From an uncultured Verrucomicrobiota bacterium (GTDB lineage Bacteria > Verrucomicrobiota > Kiritimatiellia > CAIVKH01): a stretch of 10,615 bases of DNA. The position numbers were made by a program, and so were the translations under genes. How positions within the stretch are numbered: position 1 is the first letter of the stretch; every line of letters begins with the position of its first letter. Below, piece after piece: positions 6,340 to 10,615 of this stretch. The stretch spans positions 1 to 10,615 of the forward strand of contig CALBHI010000492.1 in assembly GCA_937894535.1 (NCBI GenBank), in the 5' to 3' direction. The notes under the pieces are model-generated. The model was not told the origin of the DNA. It saw nothing but the letters and a program-made list of their open reading frames with translations, and did not search any database.

Positions 6340-6722
6340 GCATCACGCAGTGCGTCTTCGAGGTCGGAAACGGAGTCCAGTTCGCCGCCGACCTGGTCAT
6401 GGCTGCGGTCGAAAATCAGCATGGCCGGGAGGCCGCGGAGGTCGAACTGCTGGTACACCTGGGTCCGTTCGTCGACCACGTCCACCAGGACCACCGTCAG
6501 GTTGTATTGATTGGCCCAGGATTCCATCTCCTCCTTGAGGCTGACCGATTCGGTATGCCACGGGGCGTAAAACACCAAAATGCCTGCTTCTCCGTGATTC
6601 AGCACGTCGCTGAGCTGGATGACCTGGCCGCCATCCGAGACCTCGGTGGTTTCAGCGCGGAGCGGCAGGGCGGAAGCGGCAAACAGCATTGCGGCAACGA
6701 GGCGGAGAAGGGTGGTGTTCAT
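6327..6722 (-). CDS. Exported thioredoxin-like protein lacking active-site cysteines
   Basis: This is a 131-residue protein. Residues 1-23 are a signal peptide (hydrophobic core, then LPLRA), so it is probably periplasmic or secreted. The rest is a thioredoxin fold: ILVFYAPWHTES (48-59), VVLVDVVDE (77-85), and GLPAMLIFD (97-105) with the cis-proline at Pro99. The place of the normal W-C-x-x-C active site reads W55-H-T-E-S59: both cysteines are replaced, and the whole protein contains no cysteine. It cannot do thiol-disulfide exchange; a binding, chaperone-like or scaffold role is possible. It is transcribed against rfbC and divergently from the HicB-like gene. The -10 box sits 6 nt from the ATG, suggesting a leaderless mRNA. 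Confidence 0.85.
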   Translation of the reverse strand: MNTTLLRLVAAMLFAASALPLRAETTEVSDGGQVIQLSDVLNHGEAGILVFYAPWHTESVSLKEEMESWANQYNLTVVLVDVVDERTQVYQQFDLRGLPAMLIFDRSHDQVGGELDSVSDLEDALRDAGLI

Positions 6723-6728
6723 ACAACC

Positions 6729-6757
6729 ACCCTACGCATCCGCCGGCGGGAAGGCAA
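6729..6757 (-). promoter_or_regulatory. Promoter of the thioredoxin-like gene, leaderless type
   Basis: On the minus strand: TTGCCT (6752-6757), a 17-bp spacer and TAGGGT (6729-6734), with only 6 nt between the -10 and the ATG at 6722. The -35 differs by one base from that of the hydrolase gene, with the same spacing and the same short distance to the start codon. Confidence 0.55.
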
Positions 6758-6803
6758 GGCCGGGCTCTACGGATGACCGGATCCGGGGTATGCTGTGTGT
6801 GCC

Positions 6804-6998
6804 ATGAAGTACGCGGTCAGCCTGCACAGCGACGACGGCGAATACATCGCCGAATGCCCCGACCTCGGGCTGGCCACCCGTGCCCTCAGTCCAACCAACG
6901 CCCTCGATGCCCTGCGCGAGGAAATTCGCTATCGCCTCGAGCTGTGTCCCTGCACCTCGGTCGGCGAGGATTATGTTGAACTGGACATCCGGGGTTGA
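6804..6998 (+). CDS. Small HicB-like domain protein, solo
   Basis: This is a 64-residue protein of the HicB/DUF1902-like small alpha-beta fold: a first strand and hairpin MKYAVSLHSDDGEYIAECPDLG, then a helix with the spacing typical of the family (SPTNALDALREEIRYRLEL), and an ending CPC..VGEDYVELDIRG. HicB proteins are usually antitoxins to the small RNase HicA, but no HicA-type frame is present on either side, so the toxin-antitoxin function is unsupported; solo relatives are common and of unknown role. ATG 6804 fits the fold start. An in-frame GTG at 6795 would add three residues. No ribosome site is seen, and a candidate -10 (TATGCT, 6789-6794) ends 9 nt before the ATG, so the leader would be almost absent. 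Confidence 0.68.
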   Translation: MKYAVSLHSDDGEYIAECPDLGLATRALSPTNALDALREEIRYRLELCPCTSVGEDYVELDIRG

Positions 6999-7071
6999 TG
7001 CCCGAGGATGGCCCGCTGCTCCGGGGTCACCGGTGTGCCGTGAACGGGGCGCGCACCAAGCCTGAAAAGGG

Positions 7072-7100
7072 TTGCTAAAAGCCGTTCCGCCCCCTAGGTT
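7072..7100 (+). promoter_or_regulatory. Promoter of rfbB
   Basis: TTGCTA (7072-7077), exactly 17 bp, and TAGGTT (7095-7100). Transcription would start near 7107, just ahead of the GGGAG ribosome site (7112-7116). This shows that rfbB has its own promoter rather than relying on rfbA-rfbC. Confidence 0.6.
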
Positions 7101-7123
7101 TTTGTCGATATGGGAGTCCTTTC

Positions 7124-8176
7124 ATGAAGAATCTTCTGGTTACCGGAGGTTGTGGTTTCATCGGTGCAAATTTCATTCGTTACCTCCTGACCGAAACGGA
7201 CTTCAAAGGCCGTATCATCAACGTAGACAAGCTGACCTACGCTGGAAATCCCGAGAGCCTGGCCGATCTCGAGGAGGCGTTTGCCGGGCGCTACATCCTG
7301 GTCAAGGCCGACATCTGCGACCGCGCGGCGATGGCCGATACGCTGGACCGGTACGCGGTGGATGCCATCGCCCATTTTGCCGCCGAATCGCACGTGGACC
7401 GGTCGATCGTCCGTCCCGATGATTTCATCCAGACCAACATCGTCGGTACCTACACCTTGCTGCAGCTGGCGCGTGAGCGCATGGACCGGATCACCCTTTT
7501 CCACCACGTCAGCACCGACGAGGTATTCGGCAGCCTGGGTGCTACCGGCTATTTCGTGGAGGACACCCCGTACTCCCCGAACAGTCCCTATTCCGCCTCC
7601 AAGGCCTCGTCCGACCATATTGTCCGAGCCTACCACGAGACGTACAAACTGCCGGTCACCATCTCGAATTGTTCGAACAACTACGGTCCCTACCAGTTTC
7701 CGGAAAAATTGATTTCGCTGATGATCCTCAATGCCCGCGACGGCAAGCCCTTGCCCGTTTACGGCGACGGCCAGAACGTGCGGGACTGGCTGTACGTGCG
7801 TGACCACAACGTCGCGATCTGGGCGATCATGAACCGCGGGCGCAAGGGCCAGACCTACAACATTGGCGGCCGCAACGAAATGAAGAACATCGACGTGGTC
7901 ACCACGATCTGCGACATCCTCGACGATGTGCTCGGCGCCATGAAGCCGGGGGTGTCCCGGCGTTCCTTGATCACCTATGTGAAGGATCGCCCCGGTCACG
8001 ACCGCCGCTACGCCATTGACTGCACCAAGCTGGAGCGCGAACTCGGCTGGAAGCCCGAGGAGTCGTTCGAATCCGGCATCCGCAAGACGGTCCACTGGTA
8101 CCTTGAGAACACGCGCTGGGTCGAGCGGGTGCGCAGTGGCGATTACCAGACTTGGATCACGGAACAATACGGTTAA
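7124..8176 (+). CDS. rfbB: dTDP-glucose 4,6-dehydratase (RmlB)
   Basis: This NAD-dependent extended short-chain dehydrogenase converts dTDP-glucose to dTDP-4-dehydro-6-deoxyglucose, the second step of dTDP-L-rhamnose synthesis. Its 350 residues match the family. The Rossmann motif TGGCGFIGANF is at 7-17, NVDKLTYAGN (33-42) binds the cofactor, and HFAAESHVDRS (84-94) is typical of dehydratases. The catalytic set is complete: Thr131-Asp132-Glu133 in STDEVFG, and Tyr156 and Lys160 in YSASK. Further on are NCSNNYGPYQFPEKLI, GDGQNVRDWLYVRDH and the RPGHDRRYAID stretch. ATG 7124 has GGGAG seven bases upstream. It is separated from rfbA-rfbC by two unrelated genes but must act with them. The DUF2959-like gene begins 17 nt after its stop and may share its transcript. 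Confidence 0.97.
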   Translation: MKNLLVTGGCGFIGANFIRYLLTETDFKGRIINVDKLTYAGNPESLADLEEAFAGRYILVKADICDRAAMADTLDRYAVDAIAHFAAESHVDRSIVRPDDFIQTNIVGTYTLLQLARERMDRITLFHHVSTDEVFGSLGATGYFVEDTPYSPNSPYSASKASSDHIVRAYHETYKLPVTISNCSNNYGPYQFPEKLISLMILNARDGKPLPVYGDGQNVRDWLYVRDHNVAIWAIMNRGRKGQTYNIGGRNEMKNIDVVTTICDILDDVLGAMKPGVSRRSLITYVKDRPGHDRRYAIDCTKLERELGWKPEESFESGIRKTVHWYLENTRWVERVRSGDYQTWITEQYG

Positions 8177-8193
8177 CCCTCACGGAGCATGAC

Positions 8194-8841
8194 ATGAAAA
8201 ATCTGTGGATCATCGGCATGCTGGCGGCCCTGACCGTCAGCGGGTGCCAGAGCGCCTATTATGGCGCGATGGAAAAGGTTGGCATCGACAAGCGCGAGAT
8301 CATGGTGGATCGCGTGGCCGGCGCGCGCAAGGCGCAGGACGAAGCCAAGGAGACGATCAAGACCACCCTCGAACAGTTCTCCGCCGTGGTGGAAATCAAA
8401 TCAGGCGATCTGCAAAAGACCTACAACAAGTTCGACAAGTTGTTCAAGGACACCGAAGCCGACGTCACCGAGGTCCACAGCCGTATCGCCAGCATCGAAT
8501 CGGTGAGTGGCGCCCTGTTCAAGGAGTGGAAGGCGGAAATCAAAACCTACACGAATGCCGAGTTGCGCAAACAAAGCGAGGCCCAGCTCAAGGCCTCGCA
8601 GGCGCGCTACGAGCAGATGATCAAGGCGATGAAGGCTGCCTCGGCCCAGATGGACCCCGTTCTGGCCTCCTTCCGCGACCAGGTGTTGTTCTTGAAGCAC
8701 AACCTGAACAGCGCCGCCATTTCCAGCATCCAGGGCGAAGTGGTGAAAATCAAGGGCGACGTCAGCCGCCTGATCGCCGACATGGACAAGGCCATCGCCG
8801 AGGCGGATGCCTTCATCAAGGCCTGGCAGAATCCGAACTGA
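8194..8841 (+). CDS. DUF2959-family lipoprotein
   Basis: This is a 215-residue protein starting with a lipoprotein signal peptide: MKN, a hydrophobic stretch, and the lipobox V-S-G-C with Cys18 as the lipidation site (next residue Gln). Immediately after comes YYGAMEKVGIDKREIMVDRV, the characteristic start of DUF2959, a family of unknown function. The rest is highly charged and helical with long coiled-coil-like stretches (KAQDEAKETIKTTLEQF; an Ala/Lys/Gln-rich part around 120-150; and a final helix ending in AWQNPN). It should be held in the inner leaflet of the outer membrane or in the cytoplasmic membrane, facing the periplasm. ATG 8194 has CGGAG (8183-8187) six bases upstream; an in-frame open region to 8152 overlaps rfbB and is ignored. 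It lies 17 nt downstream of rfbB and converges on the TraB-like gene. Confidence 0.86.
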   Translation: MKNLWIIGMLAALTVSGCQSAYYGAMEKVGIDKREIMVDRVAGARKAQDEAKETIKTTLEQFSAVVEIKSGDLQKTYNKFDKLFKDTEADVTEVHSRIASIESVSGALFKEWKAEIKTYTNAELRKQSEAQLKASQARYEQMIKAMKAASAQMDPVLASFRDQVLFLKHNLNSAAISSIQGEVVKIKGDVSRLIADMDKAIAEADAFIKAWQNPN

Positions 8842-8855
8842 TCGTCGTTGCAGCG

Positions 8856-8869
8856 CCCCGGTTCAGGGG
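8856..8869. terminator. Short GC hairpin between convergent genes
   Basis: CCCC (8856-8859) faces GGGG (8866-8869) around a 6-nt loop, exactly where the DUF2959-like and TraB-like genes end tail to tail. It is short and lacks a T-run, so it is weak on its own. It is listed because the other two convergent junctions have similar hairpins. Confidence 0.2.
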
Positions 8870-9732
8870 ACGATGACCTGGGCGATCCGGTAGCCGCGGG
8901 CGGCGAGGGCGTCGAGCACGCTGTCCTCGCCGACGAGGTGGCTCAGGCTGATGATGGCGAGGATGTCGCCTTCGATCACGCTGTGGGCATCGAGGTCTTC
9001 CGCCCACGCGGCATTGCGGCCGGGGAACAGCGCCCGGTAGACATCCTCGTAACCGACGAAACTTCCACGGACCAGCGCGGTCGCGGTGTCGGCATCACCG
9101 GCGCGCCAGGCGGTCTCGACGGCGGGCAACAGGTTGGTCAGGGTGCGGGCATCGGCCAGGGCTTTCCCGAAGATACGCAGGTGCATCGACTCATCGAGGC
9201 CGGTATAGAGGTCCACCGTGCGTTGGGCGGTATTCAGGAACGCCATCGGCCGGTCGTCGATCTTCGCGCGGATATACAGGAGCTTTTCGAGGTCATCGCC
9301 CAGGCGCACCCTGGATTGGGTCATGGCGATGCGCAACAGGGTCTGGGCGGCCATCCATGGCTGCAGCCGGTTCAGGTTGTCGGTGTTCAGCGTCCACTCG
9401 GTGGCGAGCCGTTGGTAGGCCTTGCGCAGGTCGGGGGTCAGGTGGTTGAGCAGGGTGTCGTCGTCGGGATAACGGCCGGCCTGGATGATCAGCCGGTGGC
9501 CCTCCTTGCGGCGTTCCGGATCGGGGTCGGCCTCGAACGCCACCAGCTTGGCCCCGTTGTAGGCGTCCAGGACGGACGGGCCGAGATCGGTCGCCACGTT
9601 CGCGGATAGAAACGGGATGGCGGCCAGCAGGTGGATCACCCGGCCGTCCTTTTGCGCCTGCCACAGCAGGACGCCCTGGGCCGGTTCCAGCATGGGTACG
9701 AGGGTGAGCGCGAGCAAGGCCAGTCGTTTCAT
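8863..9732 (-). CDS. Exported TraB/GumN-like protein with degenerate active-site motifs
   Basis: This is a 289-residue protein with a signal peptide (about 1-20, Leu-rich, ending P-A-Q-G). The body has the TraB/GumN (Tiki-related) layout: an N-terminal strand-loop region, an acidic VAFEAD (64-69), a helical middle with NLNRLQPWMAAQTLL, and the C-terminal ILAIISLSHLVGEDSVLDALAARGYRI. Family members have two G-x-x-H motifs thought to bind metal for proteolysis. Here the first reads A-A-I-P (37-40), so Gly and His are both gone; the second reads S-L-S-H (262-265), with His kept and Gly lost. It is therefore probably not an active metalloprotease. The start at 9732 has GGAG nine bases upstream. 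It follows ptsH by 24 nt on the same strand, so the two likely form an operon. Confidence 0.75.
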   Translation of the reverse strand: MKRLALLALTLVPMLEPAQGVLLWQAQKDGRVIHLLAAIPFLSANVATDLGPSVLDAYNGAKLVAFEADPDPERRKEGHRLIIQAGRYPDDDTLLNHLTPDLRKAYQRLATEWTLNTDNLNRLQPWMAAQTLLRIAMTQSRVRLGDDLEKLLYIRAKIDDRPMAFLNTAQRTVDLYTGLDESMHLRIFGKALADARTLTNLLPAVETAWRAGDADTATALVRGSFVGYEDVYRALFPGRNAAWAEDLDAHSVIEGDILAIISLSHLVGEDSVLDALAARGYRIAQVIVP

Positions 9733-9756
9733 CGGTGCGTCTCCGGGTCCGCGCGG

Positions 9757-10032
9757 TTATTCGTCGCGGATGAAATCAAAGTGGGTCTCGAACAGTTCCT
9801 TCAGGCGCAGCGCCATCGATTCCTCGTCGGGGCCGTCCACCTCGATGACGATCGCCACGCCCTTGGCCAGACCCAGCGACATCAGGCCGAGCATGGAGCG
9901 CGGATTCGAGCGCCCGTTTTCGCATACCACTTCAATGCGCCCGCTGTAGTCACCGATCGATCGCATGATCAACGCCGTGGGCCGGCAGTGAATGCCATGC
10001 TCGTTCTGGATCGTCGCCTGTACTTGGAACAT
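9757..10032 (-). CDS. ptsH: Phosphocarrier protein HPr
   Basis: HPr passes phosphate from Enzyme I to sugar-specific EIIA proteins of the phosphotransferase system, or acts as a regulator where a complete PTS is missing. The 91-residue sequence has the active-site stretch HGIHCRPTA with the phosphorylated histidine exactly at His15 followed by Arg17 and Pro18 (Cys16 replaces the usual Ala). The second signature, PRSMLGLMSLG, has Ser46 in the standard position for HPr kinase/phosphorylase, so both control sites are present. Enzyme I and an HPr kinase gene are not in the window. No ribosome site is seen before ATG 10032; a -10-like TACACT lies 6 nt upstream, suggesting a leaderless mRNA. It is followed by the TraB-like gene and is divergent from the UbiA-like gene. 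Confidence 0.93.
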   Translation of the reverse strand: MFQVQATIQNEHGIHCRPTALIMRSIGDYSGRIEVVCENGRSNPRSMLGLMSLGLAKGVAIVIEVDGPDEESMALRLKELFETHFDFIRDE

Positions 10033-10038
10033 TCAGAC

Positions 10039-10067
10039 AGTGTACCGACGTGAACGTTGATTTACAG
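10039..10067 (-). promoter_or_regulatory. Promoter of ptsH, leaderless type
   Basis: On the minus strand: CTGTAA (10062-10067), a 17-bp spacer and TACACT (10039-10044), with 6 nt to the ATG. The -35 lies in the inverted repeat at 10059-10080 and overlaps the -35 of the divergent UbiA-like gene. Confidence 0.42.
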
Positions 10068-10080
10068 GGAAAAGTAAATC
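10059..10080. promoter_or_regulatory. Inverted repeat in the ptsH / UbiA-like divergent promoter, possible operator
   Basis: GATTTAC (10059-10065) and GTAAATC (10074-10080) form a perfect 7-bp inverted repeat with an 8-nt spacer, AT-rich in a GC-rich setting. The left arm contains the -35 regions of both divergent promoters. This is what an operator for a dimeric regulator looks like, though a hairpin in RNA is also possible. Confidence 0.45.
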
Positions 10081-10089
10081 CGGTAGGGT
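10061..10089 (+). promoter_or_regulatory. Promoter of the UbiA-like gene
   Basis: TTTACA (10061-10066), a 17-bp spacer and TAGGGT (10084-10089). Transcription would start near 10096, leaving a leader of about 20 nt with AGGGAG (10105-10110) in the right place for a GTG start at 10117. Confidence 0.5.
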
Positions 10090-10116
10090 GAGAACTTCCG
10101 CTACAGGGAGATGTTG

Positions 10117-10615
10117 GTGTCGAAAACCCGTTCCATACCCGCCTGGCTGGCGCTCATCCGATTGCCGAATCTCGTCACCGTGCCCGGTGACGTGCTGGCC
10201 GGGTGCGTCCTGGTGGGAGGGGCGGCGGGTCTTTCCCAGTCCGCTGTTCCGGCGGCGGTGATGGCCAGCCTGCTTTTCTATATCGGCGGATTGGTCATGA
10301 ACGACCTAGCGGACCGTGCGATAGACCGGCGCGAACGTCCGGAGCGCCCGTTGCCGTCGGGGGCGGTTTCCGTGCGGGCCGCATCGTGGGTACTCGGTCT
10401 GGTTGTAAGTGCTGGCCTGATCCTGGCTGCGGTCGGGGGCGGGTGGATGTTGGCGGGCGGATTGGCGCTGGTTGTTGCTATTTCCGCATACAACCTGCGT
10501 GCCCGCGCCAGCCGTGTGTTCGGTGCGGCCACCATGGGCCTGTGCCGGGCGCTCAACCTGGCGCTCGGGGTGGTGGCCGCGCGGCCCGATGTCTGGTCAA
10601 GCGAATACCTGGTAT
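10117..10615 (+). CDS. UbiA-family prenyltransferase, EboC-like (5' part, runs off the window)
   Basis: The first 166 codons of an integral membrane prenyltransferase are visible. UbiA enzymes attach an isoprenoid chain to an aromatic or other acceptor in the membrane. The first aspartate-rich motif N62-D-x-x-D66-x-x-x-D70 is intact, followed by ERPERPLPSG (73-82). Hydrophobic stretches at about 19-37, 44-61, 90-105 and 107-125 are likely membrane helices. The start RLPNLVTVPGDVLAG, the ERPERP stretch and MGLCRALNLALG resemble my recollection of the EboC subgroup, encoded in ebo clusters that help export or traffic secondary metabolites. The second Asp motif is beyond the edge. I prefer GTG 10117, because AGGGAG (10105-10110) is six bases upstream; ATG 10111 touches that site and is too close. 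The family is sure; the EboC assignment is moderate. Confidence 0.85.
   Translation, partial: MSKTRSIPAWLALIRLPNLVTVPGDVLAGCVLVGGAAGLSQSAVPAAVMASLLFYIGGLVMNDLADRAIDRRERPERPLPSGAVSVRAASWVLGLVVSAGLILAAVGGGWMLAGGLALVVAISAYNLRARASRVFGAATMGLCRALNLALGVVAARPDVWSSEYLV

Noticed and set aside
6804..6998. HicAB toxin-antitoxin module
   Set aside because: Only the HicB-like part is present; no small HicA-type frame exists on either side.
6971..7093. Minus-strand reading frame of about 40 codons in the gap between the HicB-like gene and rfbB, with protein-like composition (GTPVTPEQRAIL)
   Set aside because: It has no ATG start or ribosome site, is closed upstream by a stop codon in the rfbB -10, and overlaps the HicB-like gene. 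It could be a gene remnant but this cannot be supported.
7094..8167. Minus-strand open frame of 357 codons opposite rfbB
   Set aside because: rfbB on the plus strand has all dehydratase motifs and a ribosome site; the antisense frame is a by-product of GC-rich codon use.
8848..9609. Plus-strand open frame of 253 codons opposite the TraB-like gene
   Set aside because: The translation is rich in Gly/Gln/Val without domain signs, while the minus strand has a signal peptide and family layout and lies in an operon with ptsH.
1..10615. CRISPR arrays, insertion sequences, prophage or integrase genes
   Set aside because: No regularly spaced repeats, transposase or phage-type proteins were found on either strand.

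Overview
The window is GC-rich, densely coding bacterial chromosome with no phage, IS or CRISPR sequence. It carries a tRNA-Ala, an HPr protein, secreted or lipid-anchored proteins and dTDP-sugar genes, which suggests a Gram-negative-type envelope. Protein style and the promoter pattern make me think of the PVC group (Kiritimatiellota/Verrucomicrobiota-like), but this is a weak inference without a database search.

Layout, left to right. (1) 1-1335: the 3' end of an alpha-D-phosphohexomutase, then a membrane-anchored coiled-coil protein of unknown function in the same operon. (2) 1393-1468: tRNA-Ala(CGC) with its own promoter. (3) 1556-3479: a DUF2917-like small protein divergent from a MocR-type regulator (GntR DNA-binding domain plus PLP aminotransferase-like domain). 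The 166-bp gap between them is filled with CTGTAC/GTACAG half-sites. (4) 3540-4751: a secreted alpha/beta hydrolase with an intact Ser-Asp-His triad and a C-terminal Ig-like domain, on the minus strand. (5) 4870-8176: the dTDP-sugar genes rfbA, rfbC and rfbB (rmlA, rmlC, rmlB), interrupted by a minus-strand exported thioredoxin-like protein without cysteines and a solo HicB-like protein. (6) 8194-9732: a DUF2959-type lipoprotein convergent with a degenerate TraB/GumN-like exported protein. (7) 9757-10615: ptsH (HPr), upstream of and co-directional with the TraB-like gene, divergent from the 5' part of an EboC-like UbiA prenyltransferase that runs off the window.

How the genes work together: RmlA, RmlB and RmlC would take glucose-1-phosphate to dTDP-4-dehydro-L-rhamnose; the final reductase RmlD is not in the window. 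The phosphohexomutase could supply the sugar phosphate, but it is 4 kb away and the link is only inferred.

The most interesting signals are not whole genes. A recurring promoter architecture (TTGnnn, 17 bp, TAGnnT) can be read at several genes. At three minus-strand genes the -10 box lies only 5-6 nt from the ATG, with no Shine-Dalgarno room, so these look leaderless. The MocR/DUF2917 intergenic region has nested inverted half-sites, and the ptsH/UbiA divergent promoters overlap within an inverted repeat. Two exported proteins (thioredoxin-like and TraB-like) keep their fold signature but have lost the family's active-site motif.
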